This document shows positions 1 to 6,167 of a stretch of DNA of 8,401 nucleotides, in pieces (the stretch's first letter is position 1; each line of letters opens with the position of its first letter). Source of the stretch: Armatimonadota bacterium (GTDB taxonomy: Bacteria > Armatimonadota > Zipacnadia > Zipacnadales > UBA11051). Under the pieces are notes generated by a model. The model did not search any database and was not told where the DNA came from. It saw only the letters and a list, made by a program, of their open reading frames with translations. The position numbers and the translations under genes were made by a program. The DNA lies in NCBI GenBank assembly GCA_003542955.1, contig DPJP01000456.1:1929-10329 (forward strand), in the 5' to 3' direction.

Positions 1-1965
1 GCTTGCATGAGCGGGGAGGAACACGAACACAGTCGGGCTCTGCTGGCCGGCCTTCCGCGCATCCGCGAGCACGTTCTTCTCGCTGTCAGACCAGCCGTCA
101 CGTATCCAGACGGGGACGGCATCGCTGCCTGCCTTCGGCTCATCGTCCCCGAAATGCAGTTCGATATTTCGCGGCGCCTTGCTGGCCCCGTGTAGCAGCT
201 TGATCCCCTTGAGTTGCTCGGTGCACCGCGCACGCAGCAACTGGTTGCGCTCGGTGGCAATGCGGCCGGCATCGCCGACGATGGCCGAATACTGGGCCTG
301 GAACTCACGGTTCCACTCGGCGCCCTCCCGCGTTTGCATGGAATACTCATCGCCGACGCGCATGAGGTCGCCCTGCTTCTCAAGCTCTGTAAGCAGCTCC
401 GGCACCTTCTTGCGCAGGGCCGTGTTACCGGCTTCGAGGTTATCAACGAGCAGGTCGGCAAGCATCTCCGGCGTGGCGCGGACGCCGGTATCGCTGCCCG
501 GCTCCCTGGGCAGCTGACTGATCAGGAAGCAGAGCGCGCAGATACGGGCCTTGAGCGTGCCATCGGCAGCAGCATCATTGTGGTGATGCTCTATGCGCTC
601 ATGGATATCGCGCAGCAGCACGCCCGACTGCAGCAGCGTTATGCTGATCTGGTTGTAGATGAAATCGGCGGGGACGACGGCCGCCAGGGGCAGCTCGACC
701 ATTGCTGACACGGCTTCGTAGGCGATGCGCAACTGGGTCCGCAACTGGGCCGCCGTACCGGCCCTGTCGACGGCCCTGAGCGTGCGCTCCCAGAAACGCC
801 GGCGAACGGGCAGGAGCGGGTAATCGGCGACGAGGGCCTGCTTGTCTTCCTGCCGGGGGCCGATCTCGGTATCAACCAGGTGGCGGTCGATCTCGCCGCT
901 GCAGCGGGAGAGCATGTCCTCGATAGCTTTCGCGCGATCCGGCTTCTTGGCGAGCACGAGCCTGCGGACGACACGGTCGACATCCCTGTCCGTCAGCTCG
1001 ATGGGGATGGTGTACCGAGCCTGCAGCTTCTGAAGTTCGGAGGTGGCCGGCAGGGCAGACTGCCCGGTGCCGACGAACAGCATGCGGTCACCAAACTGCT
1101 TGGTGCATGCCTCGGTGACCTCCTGCACCTCGATAGCGCGGTTGGTTCTGTCGCCGATGTACTGCTGGAGTTCGTCAATCACCACAAGCGTGCAGGGCAT
1201 CTGGCCCCGGGGTGCCAGCAGATCACGGATTGTGGTGACCATCTGTTCATCAGTGATATCCTGGTCGGGGGGCAACTGCGGGTACTGCGCCCGGAGAAAC
1301 TGGCGCGCGTCCTTCGCATCGGACGCGAAGTCGGGCATGGCCTTGATCAAGGCTTCCGCCAGCACAGGTGACACGTACATGTTACGGAGTTCCCTGGAGA
1401 AGTCCTTGCCGGTCTGCGTGACATGCTGGGCCACTGCGTCAAGGATGCCGTTGTCTCGCATCCAGATGGAGAAGGTGGCGATAGGATACTCCTCCGGGAT
1501 CCCCACGCTGCGGAAAAGCATCGCCAGCAGCCCACGGCGTATTGGGAGCGCGCCCTGGAGCTTGCCGGCGGCGGCATGGAGTCCGCCGGTGCGTGCGGCC
1601 AGCGTTGAGAGTTCGCGGAGGTCGTCCTCAACCTGGGTGGTCAACTGTGCAAGCCCACGGGCGGAGGCGCCGCTCGAGAACGTCTCATCTGTCCACAGGT
1701 AGCGCAGTATCTTCACCAGGTGTGACTTGCCGCTGCCGTAGAAGCCACTCACCCAGACGCCCGGCTGCTGGGCTTTCCCCTGGTTTCGCAGATACGCCCC
1801 GAGTATCCGCTTGAGGCCTTCATCGAACTGGCCCTCGCAGACGAACTTTTGCAGCTCCCACACAATGGTGTCTTCCTGGTCGACATCGGCGACGCCTTCG
1901 TTTGGGATGGGGTTGGCAGTCGGGTCTTCAGCCAGGATATCGCGGATCGAGAGACTATCGCTCAT
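1..1965 (-). CDS. brxC: BREX ATPase BrxC, N-terminal 655 residues (gene runs off the left edge)
   Basis: BrxC is the large P-loop ATPase of BREX defence systems, acting with the PglX methylase and PglZ to mark self DNA and block phage replication. The minus-strand frame is open from an ATG at 1965 to the window edge, giving 655 residues of a protein that is usually about 1,200 long. Visible motifs are a Walker A, GFYGSGKSH, near residues 74-82, and a Walker B, LVVIDEL, near 260-266 with Asp264 and Glu265. A nearby segment, VGTGQSAL, resembles a sensor-type strand. The start is supported by GGGAG ten bases upstream. It lies 15 bases after brxB on the same strand and is probably co-transcribed with brxA and brxB. 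No frameshift or stop occurs in the visible part. Assignment rests on the P-loop, the N-terminal sequence and gene order. The C-terminal half cannot be assessed. Confidence 0.93.
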   Translation of the reverse strand, partial: MSDSLSIRDILAEDPTANPIPNEGVADVDQEDTIVWELQKFVCEGQFDEGLKRILGAYLRNQGKAQQPGVWVSGFYGSGKSHLVKILRYLWTDETFSSGASARGLAQLTTQVEDDLRELSTLAARTGGLHAAAGKLQGALPIRRGLLAMLFRSVGIPEEYPIATFSIWMRDNGILDAVAQHVTQTGKDFSRELRNMYVSPVLAEALIKAMPDFASDAKDARQFLRAQYPQLPPDQDITDEQMVTTIRDLLAPRGQMPCTLVVIDELQQYIGDRTNRAIEVQEVTEACTKQFGDRMLFVGTGQSALPATSELQKLQARYTIPIELTDRDVDRVVRRLVLAKKPDRAKAIEDMLSRCSGEIDRHLVDTEIGPRQEDKQALVADYPLLPVRRRFWERTLRAVDRAGTAAQLRTQLRIAYEAVSAMVELPLAAVVPADFIYNQISITLLQSGVLLRDIHERIEHHHNDAAADGTLKARICALCFLISQLPREPGSDTGVRATPEMLADLLVDNLEAGNTALRKKVPELLTELEKQGDLMRVGDEYSMQTREGAEWNREFQAQYSAIVGDAGRIATERNQLLRARCTEQLKGIKLLHGASKAPRNIELHFGDDEPKAGSDAVPVWIRDGWSDSEKNVLADARKAGQQSPTVFVFLPAHAS

Positions 1966-1980
1966 CGGGGAACCGCTCCC

Positions 1981-2520
1981 TCAGGCATTGATTGGAACTG
2001 CATGGTAGTTCCAGCCATCGCGTGCATCGAGCAAACGGAAGGTGTTGTCACGGTAGACGCCGGGGAACATGATCAGCAGCCGACCCCGGATGTGGGCGGA
2101 CACGTCATCAAGCAACTGCGACACGCGCATGAGGCCGAACAGCGAGGCGGCGCCCAGCACGGCGACAACCGTGCCCTCATCCACATCTGGCCCCGTCAGG
2201 GCGTCAGCAACGATCCCTGCAACGTATTCGCCGAAATCGGCCATAGTCAGTTCGAGATCGTTTGGTGACTCGAAGTATGCGTCACGGTAATCGTGCCCGG
2301 CCATCCACTCGGCGAATGCATCAGTCAGGTCGCAGAGGGCCCAGGCGTGCCCGGCGCGCCTGGTCGCGTTCTCGAACTCACCGATATGGCGTCGGAGGCG
2401 GCGCTCATCCATCGGGTCGTAGATGGCACACCAGACCTTCTCGGCTCCCGAGAGGTGACTCTGCCACGGGAGACCGGCGAAGCCCTCGTAGTTCTTGATA
2501 AGCCGCTCAATCCTGTTCAC
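1981..2520 (-). CDS. brxB: BREX protein BrxB (DUF1788 family)
   Basis: This 179-residue protein matches the DUF1788/BrxB family, a small conserved BREX component whose biochemical role is not well defined. Family-typical stretches are EKVWCAIYDPMDERR near the N-terminus, GHAWALCDLTDAFAEWMA in the middle, and the C-terminal FRLLDARDGWNYHAVPI. The length is normal for the family. Translation starts with GTG at 2520, inside the last codons of brxA, so the genes overlap by 14 bases. A GGAG seven to eight bases upstream supports this start and suggests translational coupling. brxC follows after 15 bases. No transmembrane segment or signal peptide is evident. The call is strong because motifs, size and position between brxA and brxC all agree. 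Confidence 0.94.
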   Translation of the reverse strand: MNRIERLIKNYEGFAGLPWQSHLSGAEKVWCAIYDPMDERRLRRHIGEFENATRRAGHAWALCDLTDAFAEWMAGHDYRDAYFESPNDLELTMADFGEYVAGIVADALTGPDVDEGTVVAVLGAASLFGLMRVSQLLDDVSAHIRGRLLIMFPGVYRDNTFRLLDARDGWNYHAVPINA

Positions 2521-3307
2521 GGATCATCTCCATCTCGGGAGCAGTGAGCAGATCGGGGAACGTGATCTCGACAACATTGGCGACACGGCGATAGTCAAGC
2601 CAGCCGCGCCTCGAGGCCTCGAAGGCCAGCGCGTCGACCCGGCTCATCGGCGCATCGAGGAGCCGGACCCAGTAGGTCGAGTAGAGCAGCTCTCCGCGGG
2701 CGCCGCTCATGTAGCCAAGCAGCAGCGCGTAAGCCGTTGCCGCGGGCGTTGCCTGTGCCAGCGCCCTGACCTTCTTCGCCCGGCCCTGCAAGTGCCCCGA
2801 CTGCGTCCAGGACGATGCCGCGTTGCGCGCTATCTTGTCGATTGTCGAGAGGCTGAAGCGCTCCCCCGTGCCCTCTTTGAGGAGAGAGAGCATCTGCTCC
2901 TTCGAGTAGGCTTCTCCGGCATGGAGATCGAGCACCGCCGGCGAGGTGATGCGCAGCAGCGGGTCGCGTGCATTCGCGCAGAGGCAGGCAAGCATGGGGC
3001 GGCCGGCAGTATCGAGCTCCCACAGGCACCGCATGGTGCGAAAGAGCGGAACCCTCGGGTCGAGTGCGTACAGCTCACCCAGGCGCTGGGCGGTCAGCCG
3101 CCGCGCGGAGGCAGTGCCCTTCCCGAGCAAATTGTCATCGATGACGGCGGCATCGTATTGCTCCCGGGAGGCGTCCTCCGGCAGGGCAGAGAGCAGCGCG
3201 TCAAGCTCGGCCAGCATCATCGTGCGGGTCGAGTGCATTCCCCGGTTGCCGACGCGGAAGCCGAGGCGCTCCGGTAGCCCCTGTGGGAGCCGATAGGCGA
3301 TTGTCAC
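2507..3307 (-). CDS. brxA: BREX protein BrxA (DUF1819 family)
   Basis: This is the first gene of the BREX operon. BrxA (DUF1819) is a small helical protein, reported in the family to bind DNA, and needed in some but not all BREX systems. From the GTG at 3307 it is 266 residues, somewhat longer than the roughly 200 of well-known members. Recognisable parts are AVIDDNLLGKGTASARR near residues 54-70, which is the family's DNLL-K-(S/T)-x-x-(T/A)-xRR segment, and a C-terminal winged-helix-like region. The frame stays open for another 180 codons upstream (to 3847), but that extension is antisense to the divergent gene and looks non-coding. I chose GTG 3307 because GGAG lies nine bases before it and the family-like sequence begins right after it. 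An internal ATG (residue 24) is an alternative start. Confidence 0.9.
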   Translation of the reverse strand: MTIAYRLPQGLPERLGFRVGNRGMHSTRTMMLAELDALLSALPEDASREQYDAAVIDDNLLGKGTASARRLTAQRLGELYALDPRVPLFRTMRCLWELDTAGRPMLACLCANARDPLLRITSPAVLDLHAGEAYSKEQMLSLLKEGTGERFSLSTIDKIARNAASSWTQSGHLQGRAKKVRALAQATPAATAYALLLGYMSGARGELLYSTYWVRLLDAPMSRVDALAFEASRRGWLDYRRVANVVEITFPDLLTAPEMEMIREQD

Positions 3308-3551
3308 GGCGGCATTCTCCCATGAACGGTCACCCGGCAGACTGTCGCACGCCGGCGCTCTCACACCATCGCGCCAGCGAGGAATAGTGCCCGTTGAGCG
3401 GGAATGGTTCTCCGCGTGCAGGGCACATTCGGGTCGTACGGGTGCTCCCTGCTGACATTTCCGTGTGCGGGGGGCGATTCCCTTCCTGGCATGGAGTGTC
3501 AAGGGGACATGGTGCGGCCATTGTTGCAGCCTTCTGAGGGGGCGATGATCT
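3308..3551. promoter_or_regulatory. Divergent intergenic region between brxA and the zinc-finger gene
   Basis: These 244 bp must hold the upstream control signals of both brxA (leftward) and the gene at 3552 (rightward). I see no clear sigma-70 -35/-10 pair for either direction. A small dyad, GTGCCC at 3387-3392 and GGGCAC at 3421-3426, encloses a second short one, CCCG at 3390-3393 and CGGG at 3399-3402. These are weak and could be chance in GC-rich DNA. GAGGGGG at 3536-3542 is a good ribosome binding site for the rightward gene. The regulatory call is from position, not from a recognised promoter. Confidence 0.4.
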
Positions 3552-4166
3552 GTGGGAGACGGACCGTGGGGGAAGCCGAAACTCAGATGGGACAAGGACC
3601 CCGCTGAGATACTGAACCGGCCGCCAAGGGACGTGCGGGCTTGGATAAGGCGGGGGTATGCGTTGCCTCGGTGGATGGAACCCAGCAGGGTGGAGGTCGG
3701 TCTGATTGCCAACTGCGTTGGTCTGCTTGAAGCAGCCGCAAGACAGATGGCAGCTGGCGAAATCCATCTGTCCCTGGCAGATGCGCTGGACACTGTACTG
3801 GAGACACTTATCGGTGGGACCTCGACATTCTCCCCCATGATTGACATTGGCGCGGCTCAGTACGCCAACACGAAGGCTCTGCCACATCTCGTCGTACGCT
3901 GGGTCCTGTGCGACCCAGACCCGGGTGTCGTGCAAGTGCCGCCACACGTCTGGGACCGCGTCATCTTCTTCCTGAGAGTGCTTGCCGGGGAGACAGCGGC
4001 GCAGTTCCGTGTCTGCCAGGCACCGAAGGCGCGGCACCCAGACAGCACATGTGGCAGGTTGTTCCTAAGCGCCCGGCGCGATGCGAAGTACTGCTCACCG
4101 GCATGCCGCAAGCGAGCGGAACGACTTCGCAAACGCAGTGCGCGAAATGTCGTTGATGATTCGTGA
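3552..4166 (+). CDS. Hypothetical protein with C-terminal four-cysteine zinc-binding motif
   Basis: I do not recognise the N-terminal 150 residues of this 204-residue protein. The C-terminus has four cysteines (155, 167, 181, 185) in the pattern C-x11-CGRLF-x9-YCSPAC, followed by a very basic tail (RKRAERLRKRSAR). This resembles CGNR-type zinc fingers, which end DNA-binding regulators, although the CGNR tetrapeptide itself is ACRKR here. A DNA- or RNA-binding role is therefore plausible. The start is GTG at 3552: an in-frame TGA at 3546-3548 excludes longer versions, and GAGGGGG lies nine bases upstream. The gene diverges from brxA across a shared 244-bp region, the usual place for a local regulator. 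It lacks the winged-helix/WYL features of known BREX repressors. The frame, the ribosome site and the cysteine spacing make it a real gene. Its function is unknown. Confidence 0.72.
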   Translation: MGDGPWGKPKLRWDKDPAEILNRPPRDVRAWIRRGYALPRWMEPSRVEVGLIANCVGLLEAAARQMAAGEIHLSLADALDTVLETLIGGTSTFSPMIDIGAAQYANTKALPHLVVRWVLCDPDPGVVQVPPHVWDRVIFFLRVLAGETAAQFRVCQAPKARHPDSTCGRLFLSARRDAKYCSPACRKRAERLRKRSARNVVDDS

Positions 4167-4285
4167 CATTCATCCGGCAAAGAGTGCACTGCCTGGATTT
4201 AGAGGGGTTCTGTGCTAAGGGCCTGGAAACCGCAGAATGAGCCACTCCAGGACTTCATGTAGCCGTTCACGCGGCAGGAACTGGG

Positions 4286-4305
4286 GTTATCGTCATATAT
4301 ATAAC
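4286..4305. repeat. AT-rich dyad (GTTAT...ATAAC)
   Basis: GTTAT at 4286-4290 and ATAAC at 4301-4305 form an inverted repeat around a 10-base centre that includes alternating AT. It stands out in GC-rich DNA. TATAAC at 4300-4305 looks like a -10 element, but no matching -35 is at the right distance. It could be an operator, a promoter fragment, a recombinase contact or simply chance. Confidence 0.35.
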
Positions 4306-4369
4306 ACGACATCTGGACATTTTTTCGAGGGATGGCCAGAACGGATGATATATTGGATGCAAGCACGAA

Positions 4370-4387
4370 GAAGCCCTGCCGGGCTTC
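4370..4387. repeat. Short hairpin, 7-bp stem with TGCC loop
   Basis: GAAGCCC at 4370-4376 pairs perfectly with GGGCTTC at 4381-4387 across a four-base loop. No T tract follows on the plus strand, so a standard terminator for the gene ending at 4166 is not well supported. On the minus strand only a mixed T-rich stretch follows. It shares bases 4373-4383 with the larger hairpin below, so the two cannot form at once. Confidence 0.5.
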
Positions 4388-4415
4388 GGATCCTGGAAGA
4401 TCGTCCCGGCAGGGC
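4373..4415. repeat. 11-bp perfect inverted repeat with 21-base spacer
   Basis: GCCCTGCCGGG at 4373-4383 is the exact reverse complement of CCCGGCAGGGC at 4405-4415. As RNA it would make a strong GC stem. As DNA it could be a dimeric protein site, including a recombinase arm or core pair, although the spacer is longer than the 6-8 bp usual for tyrosine recombinase cores. Confidence 0.6.
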
Positions 4416-4429
4416 CTAACCAAAAGACG

Positions 4430-4480
4430 GCGGGTGGCACCCCGCACTAAATGCAGCTTACCCGAATGCGGTACTCGGGT
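4430..4480. repeat. Two further GC hairpins ahead of the recombinase
   Basis: GCGGG at 4430-4434 pairs with CCCGC at 4441-4445 (six-base loop). ACCCGA at 4460-4465 pairs with TCGGGT at 4475-4480 (nine-base loop). With the hairpins at 4370-4415 and a weaker nested pair (GCGCAC 4493-4498 with GTGCGC 4516-4521), they give a closely packed set of stems leading up to the recombinase start. A structured 5' leader is possible. Each short stem on its own could be chance at this base composition. Confidence 0.4.
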
Positions 4481-4560
4481 CAAGCACTCACTGCGCACGG
4501 ACGCTTCAGCTTCCTGTGCGCTCCCCCAGTGCAGGGTGCCATGCCGCCGGACCAATCAGC

Positions 4561-4566
4561 AGGAGG
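4561..4566 (+). promoter_or_regulatory. Ribosome binding site of the tyrosine recombinase
   Basis: AGGAGG sits four bases before the ATG at 4571. It decides this start over an in-frame ATG at 4451, from which the frame is also open. The spacing is a little short but the core matches the anti-Shine-Dalgarno sequence fully. Confidence 0.7.
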
Positions 4567-4570
4567 TCCC

Positions 4571-5506
4571 ATGGCACTGGCAGTACAGACCAGCAGACAC
4601 CGATTGGCATCAGCACCAACCACACTTGCCGACGAACTCGACGTAGACGGCTTCCTAACCTACCTTCTCGACTTCCGTCACTGCTCTCCCGCGACGACGA
4701 CGGCGTATCGTGGCGACATCTCCTCCTTCCTGACATGGTGCCGAGAGCAGGGCATCGATGCGTCCCCGTCGACCCTCAACCGGCAGACGCTGTTCCGTTT
4801 CGTCACGAGCCTGGCCCATCTCCGCCCCAATACGACGAGGCGCCGGCTGCACGCGCTGGGCAGTTGGTTCCGCTACCTGATCGAGCTTGGCGCGATGCGA
4901 ACTAACCCCGCGCATGGGCTTCCTCTCCCCCGCCGGGAGCGCAAGCTCCGCAACTTCCCGGATCCCGATCAGGTTCGACGGATACTCGACGCCGCCTGGA
5001 CGCCGGCCGAGTGAGCAGTCGCCTGGCTCCTTGCGACCGCAGGCCTGCGACGAGCGGAGCTGTGCGATCTCGACCTCGATAGCGTGTCGGCAGACGGCAA
5101 CGAACTCCGCGTCCGCGGCAAGGGCGACAAGGAGCGCATCGTCCCGCTCCCGACAGAGACTCAGCGCGTCCTCGCGGAGTACATCGCGCTCCGCGGCGAT
5201 GAGCCGGGGCCGCTGATCCTCAACCGCGCCGCCAACCGCCTGGGCCACACAAGCCTGCGGCGCATCTTCGCTCGCCTGCTCACCCGAGCGGGCCTCGCCG
5301 AGGAGGGCTTCACTCTCCACTCGATGAGGCACAGCTATGCGACGATGCTCGTCCAGGCCGGCGTTGACCTCGGCACGATCAGGGACCTGCTCGGCCACTC
5401 GGATATCTCGGTGACGAGCATCTACCTGCACTCGGACCTTCGCTCCAAGCGCACCGCCGTCGAGCGGCTGCCGATCCTCGGCGGAGGCGGTGAGGCAGAT
5501 GAGTAG
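4571..5506 (+). pseudogene. Tyrosine recombinase/integrase (XerC/D-like) interrupted by an in-frame TGA
   Basis: The frame encodes a 311-position site-specific recombinase of the XerC/XerD phage-integrase type, broken by TGA at 5012-5014 (position 148). The SAM-like N-terminal core-binding domain covers about residues 17-120. The catalytic domain follows, with the complete set Arg160 (GLRRAEL), Lys184 (GKGDKER), His250 and Arg253 (HSMRHSYATML), His276 (LLGHSD) and nucleophile Tyr285 (TSIYLHSD). Spacings resemble XerD, including nine residues from His276 to Tyr285. The same frame continues on both sides of the stop with no indel. Family members often have Arg at this place, at the start of the helix before the ATxGLRxxEL segment, so a CGA to TGA change fits well. 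Translation as written gives a 147-residue protein with no active site. A restart at GTG 5084 would lose Arg160. It probably handled integration of the element to the right. A sequencing error or stop readthrough would make it functional. Confidence 0.9.
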
Positions 5507-6164
5507 GCGAACGCGTGACCTCACGATGGCTTCACCCACGCGCACTGATGGGGCAGGCTCAGTTGCTTCCCGGCCGAATGCGCCCGATGCGCAATACGTA
5601 CAGGACGGATCCGCGGGCGTGCTCATGCCGACCAGTGACACCACCGAGGCGGTCGCACCCAACAACAACGCTGCTATTGTGCCGAATCGGCCTCCCAAGC
5701 GCACCCTGAGGACGCCGCTGCAGGCAGTGAAAGCGCGCTGCCGGGAGTGCATCGGTGATGGTGTCGTGCGGGACTGCGCGGCCAGAGACTGCCCGCTTTG
5801 GGGCTTCCGCTTCGGACTGTCGTTGAAGACAGCCAAGCGCCGGGGCCGAATACCTGCGCGACACAAGCCCTGCTGGAAGACGGCTATGAGGGCACTCCGG
5901 GCGTACTGCCTGGAGTGTTCCGGCGGCAGTTGGCTCAATGTGAAGCTTTGTCCCCGGACCGACTGCCCGTGCTGGCACCTGCGCTTCGGAATGCGTTCCT
6001 CGACGGCGGCCAAGCGCGGGTACCCCATAGACGCGTCTGAGCAGTGCGACGGGCGCAGTGGTCATAGAGCCGACACGCTCACACAAACCGACCAACAATG
6101 CAAAGGAGGTGGCCATCGGGCCGCGCGTTCGCGTTCTTCAGCGGACAGTCGAGCCCGTGCATAG
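5499..6164 (+). CDS. Protein with two tandem Cys-cluster (zinc-binding-like) domains
   Basis: This 221-residue protein carries two copies of a compact cysteine motif: residues 81-106 (CRECIGDGVVRDC...DCPLWGFRFG) and 137-164 (CLECSGGSWLNVKLC...DCPCWHLRFG). Each has CxxC, then a Cys about ten residues on, then DCP and an aromatic-x-x-R-F/M-G ending. Single copies of this motif are common in uncharacterised proteins of phages and integrated elements, where a metal-binding role is assumed. The first 70 residues and the last 40 look disordered and weakly constrained. The ATG at 5499 overlaps the recombinase stop by eight bases, with GGTGAGG just upstream, suggesting coupled translation. GTG 5490 is an alternative start. 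It ends in TAG, in the same frame as, and one codon before, the next gene. Function is unknown. Nucleic-acid binding is an inference from the cysteines and location. Confidence 0.75.
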   Translation: MSRRTRDLTMASPTRTDGAGSVASRPNAPDAQYVQDGSAGVLMPTSDTTEAVAPNNNAAIVPNRPPKRTLRTPLQAVKARCRECIGDGVVRDCAARDCPLWGFRFGLSLKTAKRRGRIPARHKPCWKTAMRALRAYCLECSGGSWLNVKLCPRTDCPCWHLRFGMRSSTAAKRGYPIDASEQCDGRSGHRADTLTQTDQQCKGGGHRAARSRSSADSRARA

Positions 6165-6167
6165 CCT

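Larger units (their letters stand above)
4167..4570. other. Gene-poor region at the BREX/mobile-element junction
   Basis: About 400 bp with no supported coding region. The first part (4167-4360) is locally AT-richer than its surroundings and holds an AT-rich dyad at 4286-4305 and a T6 run near 4319-4325. The second part (4370-4532) is dense in GC-rich inverted repeats, listed separately. The recombinase ribosome binding site closes it. The region separates BREX and its divergent neighbour from the recombinase, so it is the natural place to look for an attachment site, but I cannot identify a duplicated core within this window. No tRNA gene fits. Confidence 0.6.

Noticed and set aside
179..1702. 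Several plus-strand frames and short minus-strand frames within brxC
   Set aside because: They overlap the continuous BrxC frame, which carries Walker A and B motifs, and show no family features.
3308..3847. 180-codon N-terminal extension of brxA on the minus strand
   Set aside because: It is antisense to the zinc-finger gene, looks low-complexity, and the BrxA-like sequence and ribosome site begin at 3307.
4370..4535. tRNA gene, integron attC site or CRISPR repeats among the hairpins
   Set aside because: No cloverleaf with a T-loop consensus can be folded, no GTTRRRY/attC core pair is present, and there are no regularly spaced direct repeats with spacers.
5012..5060. Selenocysteine or TGA reassignment explaining the recombinase stop
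   Set aside because: Other genes here end in TGA, so the code is standard. No convincing SECIS-like stem with a proper apical loop is visible, and the position is not catalytic.
4655..6028. Long minus-strand open frame (457 codons) across the recombinase and the Cys-cluster gene
   Set aside because: It is antisense to two genes with clear family motifs and its product has no recognisable features. Long antisense frames are common in GC-rich genes.
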